Shown: positions 37,588 through 46,569 of the stretch, one piece after another
Position numbering within the stretch: position 1 is the first letter of the stretch
Layout: the number at the start of each line of letters is the position of its first letter
From: Hoeflea sp. IMCC20628
GTDB taxonomy: Bacteria > Pseudomonadota > Alphaproteobacteria > Rhizobiales > Rhizobiaceae
DNA length: 64,000 nucleotides
Reading direction: 5' to 3'
Assembly: GCF_001011155.1 (NCBI RefSeq)
Contig: NZ_CP011479.1
Span: 700,501 to 764,500, forward strand
The notes under the pieces: generated by a model
What the model saw: the letters and a program-made list of their open reading frames with translations, nothing else
What the model was told of the DNA's origin: nothing
The model's database searches: none
Position numbers and translations under genes: made by a program

Positions 37588-38742
37588 CTATGGCGCAATG
37601 ATCAGGTCGAGGGATTTGGCAGACAGTGATTCCGGTGCGTCGGCTGTGGTCAGGTAGGTTTGCCCCAGTGTCATGGCTGTGCCTGCCTCGGAATCCATGA
37701 TGATCATGTGCACGAACAGTGTCATGTCAGGCTCGATCTCGCGTGGATTTCCGGCATGGAACATCTGGTGCTCCATCCAGCTTGGCGTAAACCGCGCGCC
37801 CAGCGAGTAGCCGCAGGCATTGAGCCGGTGCCGTGTCAGACCACGCGCATCCATGACTTCGGCATGGGCGTCAAACACCTGGCCGAATGTGTGGCCCGGC
37901 CTGAGGATCGCCGTGATGGCGTCGAGCGCCTCGCGGCAGGCTTCGTAGAGTTCGATGTGGCGCAAGGTCGGTTCGCCGATAATCACCGTCCGCATCATGG
38001 CGACGTGGTAATGGGCAAAGGTTCCCGCCCATTCCAGCGTCAGCTGGTCATCAGTGGCCAATTGCCTGCGTCCGGCCTTGTACCTGCACAAAAGCGCATC
38101 CTCGCCCGAGCCGATGATGAACTCGTTGGCCGGGTAGTCGCCGCCACCGGAAAACACCGCGCCCTGCATGGCCGCCAGGATATCGGCCTCGTCGGCGCCG
38201 GGCTTGATAAGCGGCAGGGCTGCGTCGAGCGCTGCATCGGCGAGGCTTGCCGCCCGCCTTACATGAACGATTTCCGCCGGGCTCTTGATCAGCCGCAACC
38301 GGCTGACCAGGTAGGATTCATCCACCAGTTCGGCGAAGCTCTGCAACTGGTTGTCGAGCTTGCGGCAGTTGGCGCCGGTCAGGCCGTGGGTGTCGTATTC
38401 CACGCCGATGCGCTCGCCGAGCAGATCGAGATCGGATAGCAGGTTTTTCAGATCCAGCGCCGGATCGGCGTTGGTCCTGTCAGTCCAGACCACGATGTTT
38501 TCGATGATCGACGTCTGCCGGGCCTGCCGCAGGTCGGCCGAGCGGGTAAGCAGGGTCATCGAGCCGTCGGCCTTGACCACCAGGCACTGGAAAAAGCAAA
38601 AACCGAAGGTATCGTAGCCGGTCAACCAGTACATGCTCTCCTGGGCGAACAGCAGCATGGCATCGAGTTTTTCCGCCCGCATGCTGGCCTTGAGCTTTTC
38701 CAGACGGGCGGCGTATTCCTCGCGTTCAAAATGCAGGGCCAT
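37588..38742 (-). CDS. M24-family metallopeptidase (Xaa-Pro type)
   Basis: 384 residues from an ATG with AAGGAGGACGCCC upstream. The N-terminal creatinase-like domain (residues 1-150) precedes a pita-bread domain with LTLEWAGTFAHYHVAMMRTV, CGYSLGARF and a late HMIIMDSE. Some M24 metal residues appear altered (SLGARF where GHGIG is typical), so it may cleave Xaa-Pro dipeptides or act on a small amide. It overlaps pgeF by 17 bp, so translation is coupled. Confidence 0.8.
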   Translation of the reverse strand: MALHFEREEYAARLEKLKASMRAEKLDAMLLFAQESMYWLTGYDTFGFCFFQCLVVKADGSMTLLTRSADLRQARQTSIIENIVVWTDRTNADPALDLKNLLSDLDLLGERIGVEYDTHGLTGANCRKLDNQLQSFAELVDESYLVSRLRLIKSPAEIVHVRRAASLADAALDAALPLIKPGADEADILAAMQGAVFSGGGDYPANEFIIGSGEDALLCRYKAGRRQLATDDQLTLEWAGTFAHYHVAMMRTVIIGEPTLRHIELYEACREALDAITAILRPGHTFGQVFDAHAEVMDARGLTRHRLNACGYSLGARFTPSWMEHQMFHAGNPREIEPDMTLFVHMIIMDSEAGTAMTLGQTYLTTADAPESLSAKSLDLIIAP

Positions 38743-39544
38743 GGGCGTCCTCCTTGATGGCGATGGCGGAGATTTGTCGTCCGTAATCGGGTTCATTGCG
38801 ATGGGTGGCTCGCCGATAGGAGTACCAGGCGGCTTCATCGGCATAGGTGCAGTCTTCGAGCATCGTGGCGTTCAGCCCTGCGGCGCGCAGCCTGTCGAGG
38901 GTAAATTGCCTCAGGTCAAACAGCGCGTGGCCGGGTTTGCCGGATGGCTGAAAATAGATGTCATGTGCGGGATCGTGATTGAGAAACCGGTCGACGAATT
39001 CCGGACCGACCTCGTAATTGGGCTGGCTGATTGACGGGCCCAGCACGGCCACTATCCGGTCGGGCTTTGCGCCAAGATTTTCCATCGCTATGACGGTGCT
39101 TTCCAGAACGCCGTCAAAAGCGCCTCGCCAGCCGGCATGCGCCGCACCGATGACACCGGCGTCCGGATCGGCAAACAGCACCGGTCCGCAATCGGCGGTC
39201 AGGACTCCCAGAACCAGGCCGGGAGTCTTGGTCACCAGTGCGTCGGCTTGCGGCCGTTCGGCGCGGTTTTCAGCGGTTGCTATGTGAACCCGTGGCGAAT
39301 GAACCTGATGCACTGTGACCAGACGATCGGGATCAAGGTCGAACCAGCCACTGACACGCGCCCGGTTTTCCTCGACATGGGCGCGGTTGTCTTTGGAGCC
39401 GAGCCCGACATTCAAACCACGATAAAACCCTTCGGATACGCCACCGGCGCGGCTGAAGAACCCGTGCGAGATTCGGTTGTCTGAGGAAGCGCCATCCAAA
39501 AGCGCGCTCCGCACCGGATTTGGTGCGCGGCGGTCAACCGTCAT
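38726..39544 (-). CDS. pgeF: Peptidoglycan editing factor PgeF (multicopper oxidase-fold, YfiH family)
   Basis: 272 residues. The YfiH motifs include ISHGFFSRAGGVS, TVHQVHSPRV, LTADCGPVLFAD and HAGWRGAFDGVLE, giving the conserved His-Cys-His site. Family members remove mis-incorporated residues during peptidoglycan synthesis or act as purine nucleoside enzymes; older databases call them laccases. It lies between midA and the M24 gene in one operon (lgt-midA-pgeF-M24). Confidence 0.92.
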   Translation of the reverse strand: MTVDRRAPNPVRSALLDGASSDNRISHGFFSRAGGVSEGFYRGLNVGLGSKDNRAHVEENRARVSGWFDLDPDRLVTVHQVHSPRVHIATAENRAERPQADALVTKTPGLVLGVLTADCGPVLFADPDAGVIGAAHAGWRGAFDGVLESTVIAMENLGAKPDRIVAVLGPSISQPNYEVGPEFVDRFLNHDPAHDIYFQPSGKPGHALFDLRQFTLDRLRAAGLNATMLEDCTYADEAAWYSYRRATHRNEPDYGRQISAIAIKEDAHGPAF

Positions 39545-39644
39545 GATCTGGTCCTCCCTGGGCCCTGGGGGGCCGAATCCGCAGATTCTGCTGGTCTGTT
39601 GGCGAATGGTGACCTGTCCGCACCGTGTCTGTCAATTCTTCCAC

Positions 39645-40745
39645 TCAAGCGACATGCGAATCAAACGGCGCAATCTTGACTGGACTGCCGCTGATGGCGA
39701 GCACCTTGAACAGCGCTCCCATGCGTCCTTCACCTTCGCCGGCAAGCCGGTTGACGGCATCGCGAATGGTGGCCTGTGTCAAGGCGTCGCGCCCGGCACC
39801 CAGCGCGCCGGCGCGTTCCACCAGCCCCAGGCCGACCAGAAATTCTCCCTGGCTCACGGGGCGATGCACAAAGGCACCTGCGGCCTGCGCTGCCTCGGCA
39901 AGCGCCTGGAAGTCCACATGGCTTGTCAGGTCAGCTTCGCCGGGCCGGGCCAGCGGCGGATCATAATCGTGCCGGTAGACGGCCTGCAGGGTGTCGCCGA
40001 ACCCGGTGACCAGATGCCCGTAGTCGATCACCAGTGCGGACCCGCCGTCGCGCAGGATTTTGCCGGCAACCGCCTGCATGATGGCGGATCGGGCAGGCGA
40101 GAGCTCGAAGATCTCCCCAATAGGCACCCGGGCTTCATCGACAGGCAGTAGTGATGTGTCAAAGCCGCCCGGTCCAAGGCCAAACGCCAGCGCTCCATCA
40201 TCGTCGAGCCCCACCATGCGCTCGCGGAACCCTTCCGACGTCTTGGCGAACTGGCGGATCGGAACCGCGTCAAAAAGTTCATTGGCGACCACCAGCGTAA
40301 ACCCCTCCGGGATTTCCTCAATCGTGGAGTGCCATGTTACCCGTTCCTTGATCTGTACCAGCGTCTGGCGCTGCACATTGCGCAGGCGTTTGCTGGTCTC
40401 GATCATGTGAATGCTGGCTGCAGCCTCCAGTTCGGGGGCAAGGCGGGCGATCACCCGCAACGCGTCGGACATCAAGGTGCCGCGGCCAGGGCCGATCTCG
40501 GCAATCCGCACGGGGGAGGGGGATCCCTGTGCCTGCCAGGCATGCACCAGCCAGACGCCGATCATCTCGCCAAACAGCTGCGAGACTTCGGGTGCGGTGA
40601 TAAAATCACCCGACCGGCCGAAGGGCTCTTTGTTCTGGTAGTAACCATGGTCCGGATCACCGAGGCAAAGCGCAAAATAGTCCGATATGCGCAACGGGCC
40701 TGCCTGCTCGATCAACTGGGTGATTTTATGTGCAAGCGGAGTCAT
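39645..40745 (-). CDS. Class I SAM-dependent methyltransferase, MidA/NDUFAF7 family
   Basis: 366 residues from the ATG at 40745. Characteristic pieces are FGRSGDFITAPEVSQLFGEM, EIGPGRGTLMSDALRV and FTLVVANELFDAVPIRQF. The eukaryotic homologue methylates an Arg of a complex I subunit (NDUFS2); bacterial members presumably act similarly on respiratory complex I. It follows lgt by 22 bp and precedes pgeF by 100 bp. Confidence 0.9.
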   Translation of the reverse strand: MTPLAHKITQLIEQAGPLRISDYFALCLGDPDHGYYQNKEPFGRSGDFITAPEVSQLFGEMIGVWLVHAWQAQGSPSPVRIAEIGPGRGTLMSDALRVIARLAPELEAAASIHMIETSKRLRNVQRQTLVQIKERVTWHSTIEEIPEGFTLVVANELFDAVPIRQFAKTSEGFRERMVGLDDDGALAFGLGPGGFDTSLLPVDEARVPIGEIFELSPARSAIMQAVAGKILRDGGSALVIDYGHLVTGFGDTLQAVYRHDYDPPLARPGEADLTSHVDFQALAEAAQAAGAFVHRPVSQGEFLVGLGLVERAGALGAGRDALTQATIRDAVNRLAGEGEGRMGALFKVLAISGSPVKIAPFDSHVA

Positions 40746-40767
40746 CGCCGTGCTCTCCCAAACTTGC

Positions 40768-41613
40768 CTAAGCGCCAGCATTGGCGCGCGATCTTGCTGT
40801 GGCCACAGCCCAGAGACCGACCGCCAGCATCGGCAGCGACAACACCATGCCCATGGTCAGCCAGCCACCGGCGAGATATCCGATCTGCACATCCGGCTCG
40901 CGGTAGAACTCGACAATGATGCGCGACACCGCATAGCCGATGACGAAGCAGCCGGCGATCATGCCAGGCAGTTTCAAAGCCCGGTGGCGGTAAATCAACC
41001 AGGCCAGCATCGCGAGCAGCACGATGCCCTCCAGCGCTGCCTCGTAAAGCTGCGTTGGGTGTCTGGGAAATGGCCCGCCTGTGGGGAACACAAATGCCCA
41101 GGGCGCATCGGTCAATTTGCCCCAGAGTTCGGAATTGATGAAATTGGCCAGTCGGCCAAAAAACAGACCGACAGGGACGACGGCGCAGACCACGTCAAAC
41201 AGGTTGAACACCGGTATGTTGCGGCTCCGGGCGAACAGGATCATCGCGACAAGCGTACCCAGCAAGCCGCCATGGAAGGACATGCCGCCGTTCCAGATTT
41301 CGAAAACCCGGACCGGATTGGCCGAGACCGCAGCAAGGTCATAGAAGAACACGTAGCCGATCCTGCCGCCGACGACGATGCCGACCGTTGCCCAGACAAG
41401 GAAATCGTCGATGTCGAGCGCGGTCATCCGTGGTCCGCTTGCAGACCACAATCTGGCGTTTTCAACCAGCCTCCTTGCACAGCGCCAGCCCAGCAGAATG
41501 CCGGTCACATAGGCCAGGCCATACCAGCGCACCTGCACTGGGCCGAGGGCAAAAATCACCGGATCGATGTCCGGGAAGGCCATCAGCGACAACAGCGTTG
41601 CGGTAAACTCCAA
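40768..41613 (-). CDS. lgt: Prolipoprotein diacylglyceryl transferase
   Basis: 281 residues with about seven membrane helices. The signature GRLANFINSELWGK with the family HGGLLGTLVAM and HPTQLYEAALEG is present. It attaches diacylglycerol to the lipobox Cys of prolipoproteins in the inner membrane, so it modifies products such as the lipoprotein encoded at 36868-37470. It heads the lgt-midA-pgeF-M24 operon and is divergent from the ubiK-like gene. Confidence 0.95.
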   Translation of the reverse strand: MEFTATLLSLMAFPDIDPVIFALGPVQVRWYGLAYVTGILLGWRCARRLVENARLWSASGPRMTALDIDDFLVWATVGIVVGGRIGYVFFYDLAAVSANPVRVFEIWNGGMSFHGGLLGTLVAMILFARSRNIPVFNLFDVVCAVVPVGLFFGRLANFINSELWGKLTDAPWAFVFPTGGPFPRHPTQLYEAALEGIVLLAMLAWLIYRHRALKLPGMIAGCFVIGYAVSRIIVEFYREPDVQIGYLAGGWLTMGMVLSLPMLAVGLWAVATARSRANAGA

Positions 41614-41823
41614 TGTGACTTCCTTCCTGTCCGGTGCGCCGCAACGGCGCCTGCCCGGTGTTTTGCCACGGCATCAAGGCCATTTTCGGCCCATCGGCTG
41701 TTCGACTTGTTGCAGTGACATGGCATGCGAGCTTTGCGCAAGCCTTGCGGCGCTGTGCTTTGGCTTGCAACTTAACGCATGATTGCTTACCTCAGAAGAA
41801 CCGACAGCCCACTGCAACAGTAC

Positions 41824-41877
41824 CGGACCTGGCCCGGACCTGGTCCGGACCAGGCCCGAAACAGGCCCGAAACAGGG
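41824..41877 (+). repeat. Five near-identical 11-bp tandem units upstream of ubiK-like gene
   Basis: Units CGGACCTGGCC, CGGACCTGGTC, CGGACCAGGCC, CGAAACAGGCC and CGAAACAGGG run head to tail up to the ATG. The middle contains a 16-bp perfect palindrome (CCTGGTCCGGACCAGG, 41838-41853). Location just before the start codon means unit number would change leader length or fold. Confidence 0.8.
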
Positions 41878-42195
41878 ATGAAGACCATGAACAGCGGATC
41901 GAACAAACTTCTCGATGAACTTGCAAAGCTGATGACCGATGCGGCGGGTGCTGCGCAAGGAGTGCGGCGCGAAGTCGAAACCGGCATGCGCAGCCAGCTC
42001 GAGCGGTTGCTCAATTCGATGGATCTGGTCAAACGCGAAGAATTCGAAGCGGTTCGCGACATGGCGATTAAGGCGCGTGAAGAAAATGACGCCCTGTCGG
42101 CGCGGCTTGATGCAATGGAGCAGAAGCAGTCGAAAAAGCCTGCTGCGGCGAGTAAATCCCCCGCTTCCAAGCCGGCTGCGTCGAAGAAGGCCTGA
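41878..42195 (+). CDS. UbiK/YqiC-like accessory factor (BMFP family)
   Basis: 105 residues from ATG 41878 (ATG 41887 also possible). The N-terminal amphipathic helix NKLLDELAKLMTDAAGAAQG and coiled-coil REEFEAVRDMAIKAREEND match BMFP/UbiK proteins, which trimerise and help aerobic ubiquinone synthesis. The tail is Lys/Ala/Ser-rich. The 11-bp repeats stop at the start codon, and translation through them in frame from 41779 seems unlikely. Confidence 0.82.
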   Translation: MKTMNSGSNKLLDELAKLMTDAAGAAQGVRREVETGMRSQLERLLNSMDLVKREEFEAVRDMAIKAREENDALSARLDAMEQKQSKKPAAASKSPASKPAASKKA

Positions 42196-42532
42196 CGGGC
42201 CGGTTTATCCCACATTTTTTTGCACAGGTTATCCACCGGACCGCGAGGCTCAAAAAGCCTTATGCGTGAGTCGGTTATGAGTCACGGCGGAATCAGTTTG
42301 GCAGCTTGGTCCACAGGCTGTCCCTGACTAAATGCAGTCGGGGGGCTGGCGCTCGGACTCTGCATTTATACACTGATTCTAAATGATGATTCGGAATGGG
42401 CGGCAAAAAGCCCCGCCGGGAACCGCAAGTGCGGGTACCTCTGGGTAACGGTTGAATCATGCGAGAATGACGTATTTGCCTGGCGCCGCTCACTGCGGTT
42501 CGCAAGGCGCATTATCAAAGACCAGGTGGGGC
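42196..42532. other. Intergenic region between ubiK-like and YbjN genes
   Basis: 337 bp. A TTATCCACC sequence (one base from a DnaA box) and short GC-rich inverted repeats (GGCGG...CCGCC near 42400) occur. No coding frame, tRNA or convincing terminator was identified, though a tandem-gene promoter must lie here. Confidence 0.5.
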
Positions 42533-43033
42533 ATGAATCTCAGCAATATCGAATTCGAACGGCATTCCAATCCGGTAGACATGATCGAATTCGTGGCGGC
42601 GGCGAATGATTGGACTTTTGAGCGATCCGGCGAGCACGAGATCGCAATGACGGTCGAGGGGCACTGGACGGATTATCACGTCTCGTTTTCCTGGATGGAA
42701 GATTGCGAAGCCCTGCATATCGCCAGCGCCTTCGACATCAAGGTGCCTGAAATCCGTGTCACCGAGGTGATGAAGCTTCTGTCACATGTCAACGGTCAGG
42801 TGCTGATGGGGCATTTCGACCTGTGGCAGCACGAGCACGTCATCTTGTTCCGTCAGTCGCTGCTGCTGGCAGGTGGTGCCGAGCCCACCAACCGCCAGGT
42901 CGAGGTGTTGCTGTCCAATGCGCTCGATTCCTGCGAGGCCTATTTCCAGGCTTTCCAGTTTGTCGTCTGGTCCGGCATGGACGCACAATCAGCCGTTACG
43001 GCGGTGATGTTCGAAACCCGCGGTGAGGCATAA
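42533..43033 (+). CDS. YbjN domain-containing protein
   Basis: 166 residues from ATG 42533 (GGTGGGGC upstream). The YbjN fold runs from NPVDMIEFVAAANDWTFERS through TVEGHWTDYHVSFSWMED to AVTAVMFETRGEA. YbjN proteins are linked to motility and stress in E. coli, without a known biochemical activity. It immediately precedes proC (1 bp gap), as in other rhizobia. Confidence 0.88.
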   Translation: MNLSNIEFERHSNPVDMIEFVAAANDWTFERSGEHEIAMTVEGHWTDYHVSFSWMEDCEALHIASAFDIKVPEIRVTEVMKLLSHVNGQVLMGHFDLWQHEHVILFRQSLLLAGGAEPTNRQVEVLLSNALDSCEAYFQAFQFVVWSGMDAQSAVTAVMFETRGEA

Positions 43034-43034
43034 G

Positions 43035-43847
43035 ATGATCACTGCAGCCAGTCCTCTCGTTCTCATTGGTGCGGGCAATATGGGCGGCGCCATGCTCAAT
43101 GGCTGGCTCGATGCAGGCACGGACCCGTCGACGATCGTGGTCATTGATCCCAACCCTTCCGAAGCGATGGCTGCACGGTTGGCGTCGGCCGGTGTGCGCT
43201 GTCAAAGTGCTGCGCCGGAGGGTTTGATCGCCGGCATTCTGATGCTGGCAGTCAAGCCGCAGCTCATGGATGTGGTGCTTGAAGGGGTGACCAGACTGGT
43301 CGGGCCCAAGACGGTCAGCCTGTCGATCGCGGCAGGCAAGACCATTGCGTATTTTGAAGAGCGTCTGGGCGGTGCGGTTGTGCGGACAATCCCCAATACA
43401 CCGGCGATGGTCGGTCGCGGCATCACCGGCGCGGTCGCCAATGCGGCTGTCAGTGCTGAAGCCAAGGCCGAGATCGACAAGCTGCTGTCGGTCTGCGGTC
43501 CGGTCGAATGGGTCGAGGACGAGGCGCTGATCGACTCCATCACGGCAGTGTCGGGCAGTGGCCCGGCCTATGTGTTTTATCTTGTCGAGTGCATGGCAGA
43601 GGCGGGGCGCAAATGCGGTCTGCCGGCGGACCTCGCCATGCGCCTGGCGCGCGCGACCGTTACGGGGGCGGGTGAATTGATGCACCAATCTCCGGACGGC
43701 GCCGCAATTTTGAGGCAGAATGTCACCTCTCCCAACGGCACAACGGCGGCAGCTCTTGCTGTGCTGATGGCCGAGGATGGCCTCCAGCCGGTTTTCGACA
43801 CGGCGCTGCAGGCTGCGGCGGATCGCTCGCGCGAACTTGCGGGCTGA
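43035..43847 (+). CDS. proC: Pyrroline-5-carboxylate reductase
   Basis: 270 residues from ATG 43035. The Rossmann start LVLIGAGNMGGAMLNGWL, AVKPQLMDVVLEG, RTIPNTPAMVGRGITG and the C-terminal active-site SGSGPAYVFYLVECM and HQSPDGAAILRQNVTSPNGTT define ProC. It makes proline from pyrroline-5-carboxylate with NAD(P)H. It is in an operon with YbjN and the csaA-like gene. Confidence 0.95.
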   Translation: MITAASPLVLIGAGNMGGAMLNGWLDAGTDPSTIVVIDPNPSEAMAARLASAGVRCQSAAPEGLIAGILMLAVKPQLMDVVLEGVTRLVGPKTVSLSIAAGKTIAYFEERLGGAVVRTIPNTPAMVGRGITGAVANAAVSAEAKAEIDKLLSVCGPVEWVEDEALIDSITAVSGSGPAYVFYLVECMAEAGRKCGLPADLAMRLARATVTGAGELMHQSPDGAAILRQNVTSPNGTTAAALAVLMAEDGLQPVFDTALQAAADRSRELAG

Positions 43848-43861
43848 CCAAGAGGGTTCCG

Positions 43862-44203
43862 ATGACCGAGACGATCAGCTTTGCCGATTTCGAAAAAGTC
43901 GACATCCGCACCGGTACGGTGGTGGCCGCAGAGGTCTTTCCCGAGGCGCGCAAACCGGCGTTCAAGCTGCGGATCGATTTCGGCCCGGACATCGGCGAGA
44001 AGAAATCCTCAGCGCAAATCACCGAGCATTATTCGCCCGAAACACTTGTCGGGCGGCAGGTGATGGCGGTGGTGAATTTCCCGCCACGCCAGATCGGGCC
44101 GTTCATGTCGGAAGTGCTGACGCTCGGGTTTGCCGACGACAACGGTGATATTGTCCTTGCGGCAATCGACAAGACAGTTCCGAACGGCTCACGGTTGATG
44201 TGA
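43862..44203 (+). CDS. CsaA-like tRNA-binding protein
   Basis: 113 residues. The single OB-fold carries FEKVDIRTGTVVAAEVFPEA, KKSSAQITEHYSPETLVGRQ, and VNFPPRQIGPFMSEVLTLGF, the pattern of CsaA/YgjH and of the C-terminal domain of Met-tRNA synthetases. It binds tRNA or acts as a secretion-related chaperone. It starts 14 bp after proC and converges with the pentapeptide gene. GAGGGTTCCG lies upstream of its ATG. Confidence 0.9.
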   Translation: MTETISFADFEKVDIRTGTVVAAEVFPEARKPAFKLRIDFGPDIGEKKSSAQITEHYSPETLVGRQVMAVVNFPPRQIGPFMSEVLTLGFADDNGDIVLAAIDKTVPNGSRLM

Positions 44204-44219
44204 GCCGCTGCCGGACGGT

Positions 44220-44858
44220 TTAAACGACCTTGAGGCCGAGACTGGAAAGCAGGCCGGCGGCTTGCTGTTTTGAAATGATGGCTCCCTTGAACCGGGAGGC
44301 ATCGGCAAGATGAAGATTGCCCAGATCACAGCCTCTCAGATCGGCGCCTTCGAAGCGGGCGTTGGTCACGTTCGCGTCCCGCAGACTGCAGCGCGTGAGT
44401 GTTGCCTCGCGGAAATCTGCTTCGGTCAGATCCGCGCCTTCGAAGTCGATCTCTTCAAGTTCTGACCGGCGGAATGACAATCCACGGAGTTGGGCGCTGA
44501 CCAGCAGGCATCGCTCAAACTCGAGACCAAGCGTGCGCGCATCAACGATCTGCATGCCGGTCAGCTTGCAATCCGTAAACACGGCGGCAGACAGGATCGC
44601 CCGGGTCCAGTTGGTGTTGTTGAGATCGCAGGAAACGAAGCGGGCATCGGTGAGATCGCAAGACGAGAAATTCGCACGCGCGGCACGGCAGCGTACGAAT
44701 TCACAACTGTTGAAATCGATCCCCTTCAGCGCTGCTTCACTGAGGTTCCACCCGACAAGACGAACCGGTTCACCATGCAGCCGCAGGACGGCCTCGATGT
44801 CCGCTCTGGTCGCGACGCTATTGGGGGATGCGGCAATTTCAACGCATGAATCAGTCAA
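44220..44858 (-). CDS. Pentapeptide-repeat protein
   Basis: 212 residues. After ~45 N-terminal residues, at least 20 A(D/N)LXX-type pentapeptides follow (for example CRAARANFSSCDLTDARFVS, then FEGADLTEADFREATLTRCS and FEGADLRGCDLGNLHLADA), predicting a right-handed quadrilateral helix. Pentapeptide proteins can mimic DNA or bind partners; no DNA-gyrase-type cue is present. It converges with the csaA-like gene and follows the sensor kinase on the same strand. Confidence 0.9.
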   Translation of the reverse strand: MTDSCVEIAASPNSVATRADIEAVLRLHGEPVRLVGWNLSEAALKGIDFNSCEFVRCRAARANFSSCDLTDARFVSCDLNNTNWTRAILSAAVFTDCKLTGMQIVDARTLGLEFERCLLVSAQLRGLSFRRSELEEIDFEGADLTEADFREATLTRCSLRDANVTNARFEGADLRGCDLGNLHLADASRFKGAIISKQQAAGLLSSLGLKVV

Positions 44859-44959
44859 GAGAATGTCGACCTTCGCAATCGGAGAGCTATTCCTCAGTTC
44901 CCACCGCGCACGGCTGAAACTGCAGTAAGTCCAGTCGTGCCACGCTTGCGCGGACGCCG

Positions 44960-46372
44960 CTAGGCAGGCAGGCGGACGGTTGCACGCAGGCCGCCTTTTT
45001 CGCTGTCGGTCAGGGTGACATCACCGCCATGGCTGCGGGCAATGTCACGCACGATGGCCAGTCCCAGTCCTGTACCCGATTCGTCCTGATTGCGCGCTGC
45101 ATCAAGCCGGTAGAACGGCCGGAATACATCTTCGCGTGCGTCTTCCGGAATTCCGGGGCCATCGTCATCAATGGATATGGTCAGCCACCTGCCGCGGTTC
45201 TGCGCATGGATGGAGACCTCGTCGGCATAGCGGCAGGCGTTGGACACCAGATTGGTCAACAACCGGGCAAAGGCATTTGGCCGCACATTGATCTCGTCAC
45301 TGCCCTCCACCGATACCGTCACCAGGGTGCCGCGCAAGCGTCCGTCTTCGGCGATTTTATTGATCACGCTGTTGAGGCTAACCGTGCCGACGTCCTCTTC
45401 TGCTTCACCACGGGCAAATGAAAGATAGCTGTCGAGCATCGACTGCATGTCGTCGATGTCCTTGTTCAGTCCTTCCAGTTCGGGACCGTCTCCGACAAGC
45501 GCGAGTTGCAGGCGGAAGCGGGTGAGAATGGTGCGCAAGTCGTGACTGACGCCCGAGAGCATGGCGGTGCGCTGCTCCAGTTGCCGCTCGATGCGTTCGC
45601 GCATCTTGATGAACGCGACACCGGCGCGGCGCACTTCGTCGGCGCCGCGGGGCCGGAAATCATCAGGCATGCGCTGCCCCTTGCCAAAACTTTCCGCGGC
45701 TTGCGTCAGCTTCAGGATGGGCCGGATCTGGCCGCGCAGGAACAGGATCGCGATCGCCAGCAGCACCAGCGAGGTACCGACCATCCACAACAGGAAAATG
45801 TGGGTGTTGGAGGCATAGGCCTGGCTTCGCTTGGCAAACACCCTGAGAATCTTGTCGTCGAGCTTGATCCGCACTTCGACGATGTTGGAATTGCCGACCG
45901 TGTCGATCCAGAACGGCAGGTGGATCTGGCGGGTGATCTCTTCGGACAGGATCTGATCGAGGATCGAGAAGAACGGTTTTGGCCGCGGGGCGGGCAGATC
46001 GCCGGGCGGCTCGATAGCAATGTTGAGTTCGAGGCGTTCGCGGGCGATCCGGATAATCCGATCATAGCCGGCGTCCTGCGGGAATGTGTCTAGCACATCG
46101 ATGATGGCGGCGATGTCACGGGTCACGGCCATGGACAGCCGCTGGGTCACCGTCTGCCAGTGCCGTTCCATGAAGACGAAGGCGATGACAGACTGCAACA
46201 GCACCATCGGAATGATGATGATCAGCAGCGCGCGGGCATAAAGCCGGGTCGGAATTCGCTTGGTGAACCAGCGCGTGAATCTGCGCAAGCCGTTGGGCGG
46301 ATAGCGTTCATATTCCCGGCGGATGGAATCCATGCTGGTCATTTCGGTGCGTCCCATTCCTGGCTGGTCCAT
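44960..46372 (-). CDS. Sensor histidine kinase (EnvZ-like)
   Basis: 470 residues. Two helices (~46-67 and ~190-212) flank a periplasmic sensor; then a HAMP region, a HisKA helix with the phospho-acceptor His in SGVSHDLRTILTRFRL, an N box (NLVSNACRYADE), and G boxes (DDGPGIP, SGTGLGLAIV). GGGACGCACCGAA precedes an internal ATG (M11), so the true start may be ten codons later. Its likely response regulator is at 51370-52077, on the same strand but 5 kb away. Confidence 0.93.
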   Translation of the reverse strand: MDQPGMGRTEMTSMDSIRREYERYPPNGLRRFTRWFTKRIPTRLYARALLIIIIPMVLLQSVIAFVFMERHWQTVTQRLSMAVTRDIAAIIDVLDTFPQDAGYDRIIRIARERLELNIAIEPPGDLPAPRPKPFFSILDQILSEEITRQIHLPFWIDTVGNSNIVEVRIKLDDKILRVFAKRSQAYASNTHIFLLWMVGTSLVLLAIAILFLRGQIRPILKLTQAAESFGKGQRMPDDFRPRGADEVRRAGVAFIKMRERIERQLEQRTAMLSGVSHDLRTILTRFRLQLALVGDGPELEGLNKDIDDMQSMLDSYLSFARGEAEEDVGTVSLNSVINKIAEDGRLRGTLVTVSVEGSDEINVRPNAFARLLTNLVSNACRYADEVSIHAQNRGRWLTISIDDDGPGIPEDAREDVFRPFYRLDAARNQDESGTGLGLAIVRDIARSHGGDVTLTDSEKGGLRATVRLPA

Positions 46373-46569
46373 GTTTCGGTGAGACCGGCCGCCTGATTGC
46401 TTATAGCGTCGAGCGGGGGAGGACGGCTAGGGTGTGTGGAAAAGCAGTCCACATATCGGCTTTGAACATCTAAATTTTTTAAGACCGCGAGCATCGGCTT
46501 GCCATTTCAACCAAGTTGCATAATATTTCATATGTTGAAGTGTGAATGAACCAACTGGGAGGATTGGAC

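Noticed and set aside
42222-42235. A DnaA-box-like TTATCCACC
   Set aside because: Single site with a mismatch, no cluster or AT-rich unwinding element, so no replication origin is claimed.
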